In this document: piece by piece, positions 36,901-46,450 of the stretch
Layout of the letters: each line of letters begins with the position of its first letter
How positions within the stretch are numbered: the first letter of the stretch is position 1
From: Bacteroidales bacterium
GTDB lineage: Bacteria; Bacteroidota; Bacteroidia; Bacteroidales; TTA-H9
Assembly: GCA_030656615.1 (NCBI GenBank)
Contig: JAUSOY010000075.1
Location: forward strand, 1-64,000
Length of the DNA stretch: 64,000 nt
Reading direction: 5' to 3'
Made by a program: the position numbers and the translations under genes
Notes under the pieces: model-generated
What the model was told of the DNA's origin: nothing
Seen by the model: only the letters and a program-made list of their open reading frames with translations
Database searches by the model: none

Positions 36901-38226
36901 GTCGCGCTGGTAATTATTCTTATTAATAAATTTTTGAAGTAATTGCCGACTATTGATGAATGAGCGGGGAGCTTTTTTGGGGAACTCTCCGGTCTTTTTC
37001 ATTATATCATGACCTTTAAGGCTATTCAGGTATCCGGCTACCAGGCTGGTAAGATTTGCAATCAGCTGACGCTCCTCTTTAAGAAAAGGACCCTCATCGC
37101 ATTTGGGAAATTGTTTTGAATAGAAAATTTCGATGCTTCCTTTTTTTCCATCAATGGTTTCAAATTCCTGGACCATCCTCCAAGGGCTTTCTAAAAAATC
37201 GTGACTCGAATATTGCTTTTCGTCGAAGGTTATCCGCGAAGAACAAAACTGTGGAAACTGCCAGGCTGCCGGCAGAATATTGGAAAGTTGTTCCAGTGTT
37301 TCATCTACCGGTTTTTTCTCACGTAAAATAAGGGTTGTTTGATTGATGGCCGAAAGTTCCTTAAGCCGTTCCGTACTGAAAAGTTTTTCTTCCCGTCCTC
37401 TAACACTGTTTAAATAACCCGAAAGTATTCCAGCAAGGTTATCAATAAGCTCGCGTTCTTCTCTAAGAAATGGGCCTTCATCAAGTTGAGGATATTCGCG
37501 GCTGTAAAACACCTCAATCATTCCACCTTTACCATCAATGCTTTCAAATTCAGTAGAAATGCGCCACTCAGACTCTGAGAAATTATTACTTAAATAATAA
37601 TTACCATCATATGTGATGCGAGCACTAGTATTTTCTGGAAACTGCCAGGCCGGGGGAATTAAAAGGGCGATAAGTCTTAAGGTATCATGAACTGACTTTC
37701 CTGCCTTAATGATATTGGTTGTCTGGTTAATGGCAGCCAGTTCCTTTAGTCTTTCGCGGGTAAAGTGCTTGCTTTCCTGGCTGATAATTCCATTAATAAA
37801 ACCGGTTACCATATGCGACAAATTCTCGAGCAACAATGCTTCATCATCAGAAAAAGGGCCAATATCAGATACCGGCTGAGGTTCGGAATAATATATCTCA
37901 AAAGCGCCTTTTATTGAATCAACCGACTCGAAAGGTTGCATTAAAACCCAACCGGTCTCTTTAAAGCCCGGACTTGTAAACTCAAAATCATTATAACGAA
38001 TACGGCACATTGCCGATTCGTGATGTCGGCATGCCTTAGAAACAATGGAACAAATTTCATTTAAGGTTTCATAAATAGGCTTCCCTTGCTTAAGAATATT
38101 TGTGGTTTGATTAATACACGCAAGGATTTTCAATCGTTCATTTTGCTCAGTATTTCCACGTGCATGAGCGCTTGTGCTATGATTGCCTTTTTTCGGGGAA
38201 TTATTCATATTAATATCGCTGAGCAT
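33937..38226 (-). CDS. Sensor (3 GAF-like) - two receivers - PPDK/PEP-synthase ATP-grasp fusion protein
   Basis: This is a 1429-residue cytoplasmic protein. Residues about 31-150, 157-278 and 285-405 are three copies of one GAF-like unit, each opening RLKxLxxINQTT and ending in a DEGPF or DIGPF, Glu-rich, NL...GYLN pattern. Next come two receiver-like domains. The first, about 453-585, has no clear phospho-acceptor. The second, 597-745, looks competent: acidic pair E605-D606, Asp676 in LITDVRF, Lys729 in NKNAD. From about 855 comes a pyruvate-phosphate-dikinase N-terminal ATP-grasp domain (GGKGRG 864-869, RSSGLFED at 957, LQIKPL), then a conserved tail with GPGRWG. The phosphohistidine and PEP-binding domains of PEP synthase are absent, so it should not make PEP. 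It likely transfers phosphate or nucleotide to a protein or the complex encoded 4 nt downstream. An alternative start is 38208. Confidence 0.85.
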   Translation of the reverse strand: MLSDINMNNSPKKGNHSTSAHARGNTEQNERLKILACINQTTNILKQGKPIYETLNEICSIVSKACRHHESAMCRIRYNDFEFTSPGFKETGWVLMQPFESVDSIKGAFEIYYSEPQPVSDIGPFSDDEALLLENLSHMVTGFINGIISQESKHFTRERLKELAAINQTTNIIKAGKSVHDTLRLIALLIPPAWQFPENTSARITYDGNYYLSNNFSESEWRISTEFESIDGKGGMIEVFYSREYPQLDEGPFLREERELIDNLAGILSGYLNSVRGREEKLFSTERLKELSAINQTTLILREKKPVDETLEQLSNILPAAWQFPQFCSSRITFDEKQYSSHDFLESPWRMVQEFETIDGKKGSIEIFYSKQFPKCDEGPFLKEERQLIANLTSLVAGYLNSLKGHDIMKKTGEFPKKAPRSFINSRQLLQKFINKNNYQRDIFHDLMPFKVREVLLMATLYDAYSIEKEGRFSEHILGEYYHLNLSSMPRITGVSTLEEAQEQLETKHFDLIILMVGMDKAVHFAISDRIREAYPYIPIYVLLNNNADIHYFEKEGIKPDSIDKVFVWNGDSKIFFAMVKHLEDRVNVENDTSIGLVRVILLVEDSAKYYSRYLPLLYSIVLEQTSRLIEDVNTDELYKVLKLRARPKILLASDYEEAISIFNRYKENMLCLITDVRFRRNGVLNDHAGFGLVEEVRSQMRDLPIIIQSSDSDNSHQAFLLKSSFINKNADSLVQDIKYFISTYLGFGSFVYKDSNGRPIATARTLREFAKLLSNIPDDSLIYHSKRNHFSLWFMARGEVQIARIIYPFKIEHFEQPEDIRNFLLDAIQQHRNEQNKGKVISFEESLINDDSTILTLSSGSLGGKGRGLSFINTLIFDFDFHQIIPNINIRAPKTFIIGTDEFDAFMDRNNLHEQVHQITNEDELKAIFLDTKLSDVLVGRLRKILNVVTKPLAIRSSGLFEDSLMQPFAGIFETFLIPNNHTDFTERLNQCMDAIKLVFASTYSKIARSYIEAINYKIEEERMAVVIQEVVGNQYGDYHYPHISGVAQSYNYYPFAHMKPEEGFAVLALGLGRYVVEGEKAFRFAPSYPTLEINSPRDQFKGSQVDFYAVNLGKPDIDLRGKGEEAGLIKIDIYDAENHGTLRHLASVYNSDNNTINPGLSKPGPRILNFADILKYNYIPLARTIEVVLDVVKEAMGSPVEIEFAVDLNRDDEQRATFYLLQIKPLIGNPQDYSVDVDKLPKENLLLLTDKAMGNGLIDDLTDVIYVDPALFDRNMTLEMAEEIEKLNQQMKLEKRKYILIGPGRWGTRDRFIGIPVNWPQISNAGVIVETSLEDFPLDASSGSHFFHNVTSMSVGYFSIQHNSNKCLVDWTILEKQTLVHQTKFFKHIRFDKRLEVRMDGKLRLAAILFNIESNQKTEIELNNTKI

Positions 38227-38263
38227 AGATTATTGCCTTTCTGTCTGCTTCAAAAATAGACAG

Positions 38264-38300
38264 AAAAAAAAACATCCGGCCTAAGAACTTTCGGACGTTT
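38264..38300 (-). promoter_or_regulatory. Terminator-like hairpin in the leader of the sensor-stn operon (possible attenuator)
   Basis: On the minus strand, a stem of about 10 bp with one G-U pair (38291-38300 with 38270-38279) and a loop of about 11-13 nt is followed by a run of nine T (38272-38264). Just after it, 38240-38246 and 38258-38264 form a second 7-bp hairpin. The element lies 38-74 nt before the first start codon, and no gene lies upstream on this strand (gdhA is divergent). It could only limit expression of this operon. Confidence 0.5.
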
Positions 38301-38432
38301 TGAAAAATCGGTAATCCCTCTAGGGGGTTTTACGTGTTTTACGTAATAAGCATTCAGGAATTTCCTTAAAATTAAGCATATATGAAATTTTCGCGAAATA
38401 TATTTTTATCATTGCATAGAAAATTGTTTTAA

Positions 38433-39812
<1,380 letters not shown>

Positions 39813-39838
39813 TTACACTGAGCACAAGGTTCATTTCG

Positions 39839-39869
39839 ACCCCCGGTTTCTCAAGGCCGGGGGTTTTTT
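39839..39869 (+). terminator. Intrinsic terminator of gdhA
   Basis: A 7-bp G/C stem (39840-39846 with 39857-39863), plus an A-T pair at its base, is followed by six T. It overlaps the 3' end of the converging ligase gene, whose stop is at 39868-39870. Confidence 0.85.
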
Positions 39870-41109
39870 ATTCATCATTGCCCCGCCTGCTAAAAAATAA
39901 ATATGCATTAAAAAAAGTATAAAAGACCACACCGGCCTGCCTCTCAAACATGGATTCAAAAAGCAGATTCATACCGACTATGGCCAGAAAAAGAAAGTAA
40001 AGCAAATCGCGGCTGCGAATAGCATAAAGGCCCGGTATAAGAAACATCAATAATAATGAAACAAATCCGGCAATACCAATAGTTACAAACGTCTGCAAAT
40101 ATTGATTATGCGCATTTTTACGACTTTTTAACGTGGCATCCATGCCTCGTTTTTTGTACTCAAGCATCAATTCATCTTTTACATCACCTGTACCAACTCC
40201 CAGTAATAAATTCTCTTTAATGATTGAAATACTTGCATCCCAAATCAGCAAGCGTTGAGCGGTACCATCTTCTGTAGTATTATCGGTAACCGGGCCTGCA
40301 AGAACTTCCCCGGTATGCTGAAGACGTCCGAAACTACGTGGAAAAAATTCATAACAGACATAGAAAAATATAATAAATGAAAGCAAAAACAAACTTCCTT
40401 TGGCATACTGACGCTGTTCAGTCAGAATAAAAACTGCGGCAACCACAAAAGTCATAATTAAGCTTATCATTCCAGCCCTTGAGCTAAGTAATATCACGAA
40501 CACGAATAAAAACATCACCCCAAAAATTATAAAAACCCAATGAAGGATTTTTAGTTCCGACGAATTTTCAAAAGCATTGACCAACAAAACAGCAATGGCA
40601 AAAACTGAATACATTGCTAAATAGGATGGGTGTTGATTACCGGCCAGAAAACCATAATAAAAAACTTTCACATCTTTAATTTCAAAATACATTAATGTTG
40701 ATTGCCCTAAACTGTATAATGCAATTAAAATTACCGAACACGAAAAAATCATCATGACTTTTTTCCTATGACCTTCTCCCATAAGATCTTGTCCAAAGCC
40801 AGAAAATACAAGAGGAAAAAGAATGAATGGAATTTTCAGAAAAACATCTGTTAAACCGTATGAAAAATTTGTGGTATAAAGTAATCCCGACAAATACAAA
40901 ACAAACATGACAATAAACAGGGATGTAAAGAAAAAATGCTGACGGATTCCAACCAATTTCCTGACAAATTGCCCTTGAAAAACCCATACGGCAAGAATTA
41001 AAACGATAACAGTTGGTGCAAACTGGCTAAATATTACCATGCTCACCGTAAGCAAATATATCAGCCATTGTAGGGATTTCTGAAAATAAGAATCGGATAG
41101 ACGTTTCAA
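39868..41109 (-). CDS. O-antigen ligase/polymerase family membrane protein
   Basis: This 413-residue protein has about 11-12 membrane helices and one large periplasmic loop at about 245-330. The loop carries TAQRLLIWDASISIIKENLLLGVGTGDV, the hallmark of Wzy/WaaL proteins, followed by NAHNQYLQT with the conserved His-x-x-x-Tyr region. It joins or polymerises lipid-linked glycans in the periplasm. The motif does not separate ligase from polymerase. It has its own promoter 26 nt upstream and lies just downstream of the GT2 gene, so it is expressed separately or as an extension of the glycan cluster. Its stop codon lies inside the gdhA terminator. Confidence 0.88.
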   Translation of the reverse strand: MKRLSDSYFQKSLQWLIYLLTVSMVIFSQFAPTVIVLILAVWVFQGQFVRKLVGIRQHFFFTSLFIVMFVLYLSGLLYTTNFSYGLTDVFLKIPFILFPLVFSGFGQDLMGEGHRKKVMMIFSCSVILIALYSLGQSTLMYFEIKDVKVFYYGFLAGNQHPSYLAMYSVFAIAVLLVNAFENSSELKILHWVFIIFGVMFLFVFVILLSSRAGMISLIMTFVVAAVFILTEQRQYAKGSLFLLSFIIFFYVCYEFFPRSFGRLQHTGEVLAGPVTDNTTEDGTAQRLLIWDASISIIKENLLLGVGTGDVKDELMLEYKKRGMDATLKSRKNAHNQYLQTFVTIGIAGFVSLLLMFLIPGLYAIRSRDLLYFLFLAIVGMNLLFESMFERQAGVVFYTFFNAYLFFSRRGNDE

Positions 41110-41134
41110 TTCAGCTTTATTATCAGGGTTTCAA

Positions 41135-41166
41135 CAAATGTACACTTTCAGAAGCAGTCAAACAAA
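41135..41166 (-). promoter_or_regulatory. Promoter (TTTG / TACATTTG) of the ligase gene
   Basis: On the minus strand TTTG (41163-41166), a 20-nt spacer and TACATTTG (41135-41142), 25 nt from the ATG. Both elements match consensus. Confidence 0.55.
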
Positions 41167-41176
41167 CATAGAATTT

Positions 41177-42187
41177 TTACCGGCTTAAACGAAATGTTTT
41201 TTGATGAGGCTTACGGCCAAGTATCGCAAACCAACATAATCCTTCGGCAAACCCAAAACCATATGAGGCATGAAGTACAAAAAAAGCAAACATCAGTTTT
41301 AATGCTTTTATTGGTATGGATGTCTGCCTGATTGAACTGAGCACTGAACCAGCAAAATATACTCCCAGTCCTGCAATATACATTGGAAATATAAATGGTA
41401 AAAATGCCGATCCCAGGGCACCGAAAATTACAAACATCACAAAAATAAATGGGACTAATTGCCGCCAGGTAGTAATCTTCCGGTGCATCACGTTTACGCA
41501 TACTTTCCAGTATCCATACTGGTAATATTGACGTATCAGTCCTTTCCAACTACCCCGCACGTAATAATTACTGCTTATTCCGGGCTCGAAATATATTTTA
41601 TAACCATATTCTGTCAATCGAAAATTCATTTCATCGTCCTGATTTCTCACCAGACGTTCATCAAAAAGTCCGACTTTTTCAAAAACTTCGCGGCGATATG
41701 CTCCAAACGCAACAGTATCTACATATCCTGCTTTACCACCGGTTCGAAATCGTACATTTCCTACGCCAAATTCCGAAGCCATCGCCATAGCGATAATCTC
41801 CGAAACAGCATTCATCGGGATATTTTTAACAAGTCCGCCTGTACATCCAACAGCCGGAAATTGCTCCAATATTTTGATGCATTGGGAAATATAATCCGGT
41901 GATAATTCCGAATGGGCACCAAGAATAATAACCACATCGCCTTCCGAAGCTTTAATACCAGCATTTAAAGCATGAGGTGTATACATTGCCTGATTTTCTA
42001 TCAATCGTACCTGAGGATGCTTACGAGAATAGTCCTGAACGATTATTGGGGTGGTATCTGTACTTAATCCATCACAAACCAGAATCTCTATCAGATTTGA
42101 AGGATAATTTCCGGCCAGAACAGAGTCTATACACTTTCCAATATACAATTCTTCATTACGGCATGGAATGATTACAGAAACCTTCAT
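41177..42187 (-). CDS. Glycosyltransferase family 2 with C-terminal membrane helices
   Basis: This 336-residue inverting GT-A enzyme has the opening VSVIIPCRNEELYIGKCIDS, then LVCDGLSTDTT (first acidic site) and NQDDEMNFRLTEYGYK (the ED-type motif, with the catalytic base region). Two or three hydrophobic helices at about 240-310 anchor it to the inner membrane. Such enzymes extend lipid-linked glycans. Its start overlaps the upstream glycosyltransferase stop by 4 nt, placing it third in a coupled run of three transferases. Confidence 0.92.
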   Translation of the reverse strand: MKVSVIIPCRNEELYIGKCIDSVLAGNYPSNLIEILVCDGLSTDTTPIIVQDYSRKHPQVRLIENQAMYTPHALNAGIKASEGDVVIILGAHSELSPDYISQCIKILEQFPAVGCTGGLVKNIPMNAVSEIIAMAMASEFGVGNVRFRTGGKAGYVDTVAFGAYRREVFEKVGLFDERLVRNQDDEMNFRLTEYGYKIYFEPGISSNYYVRGSWKGLIRQYYQYGYWKVCVNVMHRKITTWRQLVPFIFVMFVIFGALGSAFLPFIFPMYIAGLGVYFAGSVLSSIRQTSIPIKALKLMFAFFVLHASYGFGFAEGLCWFAILGRKPHQKTFRLSR

Positions 42188-43296
42188 GATTTTTCTCCGA
42201 TTTTTATTGAATGATAATATTCAAGTAACAACGCCTCCTCATTTTTCCAGTTATATTTTTCCAAAACGGCAGCTTTTCCACGGGCTCCCATCGCTGATGC
42301 AAGTTCAGGATCGTCTCTCAGGCGTATAACTGCAGCAGCAATTTCCTTTGGTTTTTCCGGATTTACACAAATTCCGCAGCCCGATACTTCGACGATTTCC
42401 TTCCACAATGGAAAATCAGAGGCAATGACAGGCAGGCCGGCAGCCATATATTCAAACATTTTTATAGGCAGCGATTCAATAAAATTAGCAGCGGGTAATA
42501 ATGTTACCAGCCCAATTGAAGCCGTCTCAAGAATTTCTTTCACTTTGTTTCTATCAACGGTTCCAAATTCCTCAACCCTTTCCCAGCCGGACATCGTGCA
42601 TAATTCGGCCCTTAGGCCCTCCGGAGAATATGAACCCGCCAGCAATAATTTTGAAGAGGAAAGCGTCAGACTTTCTATAACTTCTTTAATCCCTCTCACC
42701 TTTGAAACGGAGCCCAAATAACAAAGCAGACCCGAAACTGGTGAATCCCTGTTAATCGTTTTAAATTCATGAAGCATTGGAAAATTTCTAATAACAATGA
42801 CGGGTTTTCCGATGCTGTAAAAAACATCTGCAATTGGCTGAGTAGCAGCAACAATGCCATAAAGATTCTTAACAAAATACTTTTCGAAATGACCAGCCAG
42901 CCATGAAATGGGTTTACGAAAATAAACAGGAATCCAGTGCTTAGCAGTTATTTGTAAAGGCAAATCTTCATGAACATCGTATATCACAATCTTCTTATTC
43001 CGGGTAAACAAACCTGAGTATAAAAGTAATTCTGCATCATGCATATGATATACATCCGCATTAAGGGATAAAGCGTATCTGCTGACTTGCTTTGCTGTTT
43101 TCGTTATCCGGGAGATACGACCGGAAGACTTAATATTAAGGGTATGCACATTTACACCTTTCTCAGAAAAAGAACCCTCTGTCCCAATTGCAACAAGATG
43201 CACTTCAAAGCCAGCACTGGCAAGAGAAACGCATTCTTTATGAAAAATACGGATGTCGCGTACCGGATGAACCGAAGTAAGATGACATATTTTCAT
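42184..43296 (-). CDS. Glycosyltransferase, GT4-like (GT-B)
   Basis: This 370-residue GT-B glycosyltransferase has the Rossmann-type opening KICHLTSVHPVRDIRIFHKEC, with LNADVYHMHDAELL near residue 80. The C-terminal donor domain has YLGSVSKVRGIKE near 195 and the loop FIESLPIKMFEYMAAGLPVIA, whose acidic residue and Gly/Pro contact the nucleotide sugar. It is coupled on both sides by 4-nt overlaps (43293-43296 and 42184-42187). Its sugar donor is unknown. Confidence 0.92.
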   Translation of the reverse strand: MKICHLTSVHPVRDIRIFHKECVSLASAGFEVHLVAIGTEGSFSEKGVNVHTLNIKSSGRISRITKTAKQVSRYALSLNADVYHMHDAELLLYSGLFTRNKKIVIYDVHEDLPLQITAKHWIPVYFRKPISWLAGHFEKYFVKNLYGIVAATQPIADVFYSIGKPVIVIRNFPMLHEFKTINRDSPVSGLLCYLGSVSKVRGIKEVIESLTLSSSKLLLAGSYSPEGLRAELCTMSGWERVEEFGTVDRNKVKEILETASIGLVTLLPAANFIESLPIKMFEYMAAGLPVIASDFPLWKEIVEVSGCGICVNPEKPKEIAAAVIRLRDDPELASAMGARGKAAVLEKYNWKNEEALLLEYYHSIKIGEKS

Positions 43297-44339
43297 GCTT
43301 TAGTCAGAATTTGATGGTATAAACCGGCAAACAATGCGTGATTAGCCTCCCGGCTTCCCTTGGTTTTAATAAGTTCCTGATTGATTTTGACAGCACGTTC
43401 TGCATCCAATTTTAGTGATTCCGATAAAATATCGTCCGAAAGATTGGAAACAACAAGTCCGTTAATCCCATTAAGAACCCATTCCGTATTCGCCGGTAGA
43501 TTTGAAACCACCGGAATGCAACCAGCATCCATTGCCTCGAGCAAACTTATGGATGTTGCATCCGATTCCGGAATAGAAACAAAGATCTTTGAGCGATGAT
43601 AATATTCCGAGTTCTTTTCCTTGCCAATCCAACCAGCAAATTCAATTCTATCCGCAACACCTTCCTTTTGCGCAAGATTATGTAAGGCTTTCGTTTCTTC
43701 CCCCTCTCCGGCTATCACTAGTTTCCAGTCAGATGCAGCATTATTCCTACTGAAACGAGCAAAAGCTTTAACGACCTTATCAATACGATATAAGGGTTTA
43801 TGGGCACGGTTCGAATAAACGATATTTTCTTTTTCAAGATCCATGGGCAGCGTATTAATTCCAAAATTAGCTACCAATACAGAAATATCCTTTTTTGCTA
43901 TTTGCTTCATTCTGGCTGCAACAAAAAGAGAATCAGCCGTGAATGCTGTGGCATGATTTAATATATAAAACAGCATTTTTTTGTGCCAATAACTTTTCTC
44001 CGGATTTATAAGGACATCGCTCCCCCAGGCAGTGGCAATAACTGGGATATTTAATCTTTTAGCTGCATGCAGTAACAACCATGCATGAGTTCCAAGTTGC
44101 TGTATATGAATAATATCCGGCTTAAATAGAAGGATAAAGCGCTTTATTTTCCGTATACTCTGCCAGATAATCATTGGATTACGGAGCGAAAAATTGAAAA
44201 CTTCAGGCTGAATAGCTTGATAGTTAGGATTTATTTTGTCGGATACAATTACGGCCTCGCTAAAACTATCACGAATAAGTTCATAATAATTATAGGTGTG
44301 TATCGTAGAAGTACCACAAATCAGGATTTTATTTCCCAT
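43293..44339 (-). CDS. Glycosyltransferase, GT4-like (GT-B)
   Basis: This 348-residue GT-B enzyme has KPDIIHIQQLGTHAWLLLHAAK in the N-terminal domain, then TAWGSDVLINPEKS. The C-terminal half has YRIDKVVKAFARF, VIAGEGEE and the loop EYYHRSKIFVSIPESDATSISLLEAMDAGCIPV. It is first in the coupled trio of transferases. A TATCTTTG box lies about 90 nt upstream, and the flippase gene ends 231 nt upstream, so the trio may start its own transcript. The donor and acceptor are unknown. Confidence 0.9.
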   Translation of the reverse strand: MGNKILICGTSTIHTYNYYELIRDSFSEAVIVSDKINPNYQAIQPEVFNFSLRNPMIIWQSIRKIKRFILLFKPDIIHIQQLGTHAWLLLHAAKRLNIPVIATAWGSDVLINPEKSYWHKKMLFYILNHATAFTADSLFVAARMKQIAKKDISVLVANFGINTLPMDLEKENIVYSNRAHKPLYRIDKVVKAFARFSRNNAASDWKLVIAGEGEETKALHNLAQKEGVADRIEFAGWIGKEKNSEYYHRSKIFVSIPESDATSISLLEAMDAGCIPVVSNLPANTEWVLNGINGLVVSNLSDDILSESLKLDAERAVKINQELIKTKGSREANHALFAGLYHQILTKA

Positions 44340-44428
44340 AAAACAAATTTCTTGATAATCGGCATTTATTCAATAATCGCCCAATCATACAGATTTTTGG
44401 GCTTTCATTCATATAAGAGTACATCATG

Positions 44429-44436
44429 CAAAGATA
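44429..44436 (-). promoter_or_regulatory. -7 box (TATCTTTG) of the three-transferase run
   Basis: This exact TAnnTTTG match on the minus strand lies 90 nt before the first transferase ATG. The 44340-44569 gap contains nothing else clear; the -33 spacing is poor. Confidence 0.45.
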
Positions 44437-44569
44437 GAAATGTAAAAATCAATTTCAGAACCTGGCATATATCACAAACATAATGCAATTGGAATAATAA
44501 TTATGTTGAAATCAGCGCGGAATAATTCTACAGATTACTCTAAAGACTAAAAATGGATCAATTCAGGTA

Positions 44570-45844
44570 TCAGTATGCATTTCCGGTGGGTTTTCCGGCA
44601 ATACGGTAATACCAAAAAAGCGAAAATATGTATAAAATACTTCCACTAACCGACATCAGAATAAACGACAGCCGGTAATCACCGGTTATACCGCCAGCAG
44701 AAACAGAACCTACTTTCAGAATAAAATCAGCAATCGTTATTACAAAAGCCTCTTTTTGGCGATTTAATATCACTGGCAAACTCGAAAATGGTGAAAGCAT
44801 GAGATTCAAAAAAATCAAAGGAATCAGGATACGTGCAACTTCACCAGATGCCCGATAGGCCTCAGAAAAAATGAAGGCAAAAATATCCGGGGTAAAAAGG
44901 AATAAGACTAAAAAAGGTAGCAATGTCACCAAAATCAACTTCTGCTGAAGCTGCCATACAAGGGGTTTCAGATTAATTCCCTCGGAATTCATTCGCGAAG
45001 CTCTTTCATAAAACACCTGTGAAACGGAAGAACCTATCAGTGAAGCCGGCGATTTCAACACCCTGAAAGCAAATGAATACAATCCAAGAATGAAGGATGA
45101 AAAAAATGCCTGCAACATAAAAACAACTGCTGAATTTTGAAATGTATCGAATAATGCATGCGGTGAGTTCACGAATGCAAAGGCCTTATATTTCCTCGCA
45201 TTTACCTTCATCTGTTCCTTACTAATAGATGAGAAAAAGCGGACAGGATGTCGTAAAAAATTCCAACCCAAAATAAGTGCACTGATAAATTGCCCGGCAA
45301 TACTTCCGGCTACCAGTCCAGAGCCACCGGCATTCATCGCTCCCATTCCCAGATTGACCGAAGCCATAACCACTGACTGACCTACTCTGCCACTGGCATT
45401 CATCCGAAAAGTTTTACGTCGGGTCGACCAGTAGTTAAACGTCTGGAAAACACCCATACTAAACACCATCAATGGAACAAGGTATAAAAAAGGACCCAGT
45501 TTTTCATCGCCCATATACCGGAGGATGAAAGGATGTAAAATAATCACGCCCAATAAACTTATCAGACTTACCATTACGGTTGCAAGTAAACAAAGGCCTA
45601 CCAATGCTCTGGCATCTTTATCCTCTGCAGGCAGAACAATCGCCATTTCGTAACGCATGGTTGCAACAACACCAATTACTGATGTAATGGAAATAAAAAC
45701 CGCCCACACACCAAAATCCGAAGGCGAATACATACGCGAAAGAATTGGCGATATCGCCAGAGGAATCGCCTGTGCAATTACACTGCCTGTAAAAAGAGTA
45801 ATAAAATGCCGGGCGAAATCGCTCTTAATATATTTCTTCCACAT
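44570..45844 (-). CDS. Wzx-type oligosaccharide flippase
   Basis: This 424-residue MOP superfamily membrane protein has about 12 helices. Its N-terminal pattern FITLFTGSVIAQAIPLAISPILSRMYSPSDFGVWAVF is typical of O-antigen or capsule flippases. It moves undecaprenyl-linked repeat units to the periplasm, where the ligase/polymerase of the same cluster can act. It starts 6 nt after the acetyltransferase stop. It is distinct from the flippase at 3143-4651. Confidence 0.92.
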   Translation of the reverse strand: MWKKYIKSDFARHFITLFTGSVIAQAIPLAISPILSRMYSPSDFGVWAVFISITSVIGVVATMRYEMAIVLPAEDKDARALVGLCLLATVMVSLISLLGVIILHPFILRYMGDEKLGPFLYLVPLMVFSMGVFQTFNYWSTRRKTFRMNASGRVGQSVVMASVNLGMGAMNAGGSGLVAGSIAGQFISALILGWNFLRHPVRFFSSISKEQMKVNARKYKAFAFVNSPHALFDTFQNSAVVFMLQAFFSSFILGLYSFAFRVLKSPASLIGSSVSQVFYERASRMNSEGINLKPLVWQLQQKLILVTLLPFLVLFLFTPDIFAFIFSEAYRASGEVARILIPLIFLNLMLSPFSSLPVILNRQKEAFVITIADFILKVGSVSAGGITGDYRLSFILMSVSGSILYIFSLFWYYRIAGKPTGNAY

Positions 45845-45850
45845 GAGCTA

Positions 45851-46444
45851 TCAATGCTGAAGGTTATTCGCAGCCCATTCTTCATAAAAAAGTCTGAGTT
45901 CCGGATTCTGTAAAAGAAAAATATCATCGCGGTCGATTGTACTACCCAACACTTTTGCCGGATTTCCACCAATGATTGAAAAATCAGGGAATTCGCCATC
46001 CAGATAACTATAGGCCTTAACCAGACATCCTTTCCCGATTTTTGTTCCGGGCATGATAACAACATGAGGGCCTATAAAACAAAAGGAACCGACATACACA
46101 GGGGCACGATGGTAAGCTTTCATATCGTTACCTCCATAATGTCTGCCGTAAAGTCGTATCGCATCATGACTCGAATGGGTTGTGATGCTGATAAAACTCG
46201 TGATCTGTGAAAACTCACCGATATGAAGACCGCTACTGGCTTCCAAATAATTATGATGCCCGACATACACATTATCGGACGGAAAAAATGATTCGGGGTG
46301 ATCGATGAACGTTGTACTTCCCCTGCGGAACAAGGGCAGAAATATGCCATCAGAACGTCTGAAACCGTATAGCATCCGTGGGCCTGAATGACGGGCTAAT
46401 AAACTGCCCAACCTATTGCATATACGCTTCAGTATTCTTTTCAT
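45851..46444 (-). CDS. CatB-like hexapeptide-repeat O-acetyltransferase
   Basis: This 197-residue left-handed beta-helix acyltransferase shows the hexapeptide repeats from about 70 to 170: SSGLHIGEFSQITSFISITTHSSH, then VYVGSFCFIGPHVVIMPGTKIGKGC, and the closing IIGGNPAKVLGS. The His of the THSSHD stretch is the likely catalytic base. It would transfer an acetyl group to a sugar of the surface glycan. It sits 6 nt from the flippase and 6 nt from the DUF4340 gene, all on one transcript. Confidence 0.9.
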   Translation of the reverse strand: MKRILKRICNRLGSLLARHSGPRMLYGFRRSDGIFLPLFRRGSTTFIDHPESFFPSDNVYVGHHNYLEASSGLHIGEFSQITSFISITTHSSHDAIRLYGRHYGGNDMKAYHRAPVYVGSFCFIGPHVVIMPGTKIGKGCLVKAYSYLDGEFPDFSIIGGNPAKVLGSTIDRDDIFLLQNPELRLFYEEWAANNLQH

Positions 46445-46450
46445 CCGATA

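Noticed and set aside
33937-38226. Phosphoenolpyruvate synthase or pyruvate phosphate dikinase
   Set aside because: Only the N-terminal ATP-grasp domain is present; the swivelling phosphohistidine domain and the PEP-binding barrel are absent.
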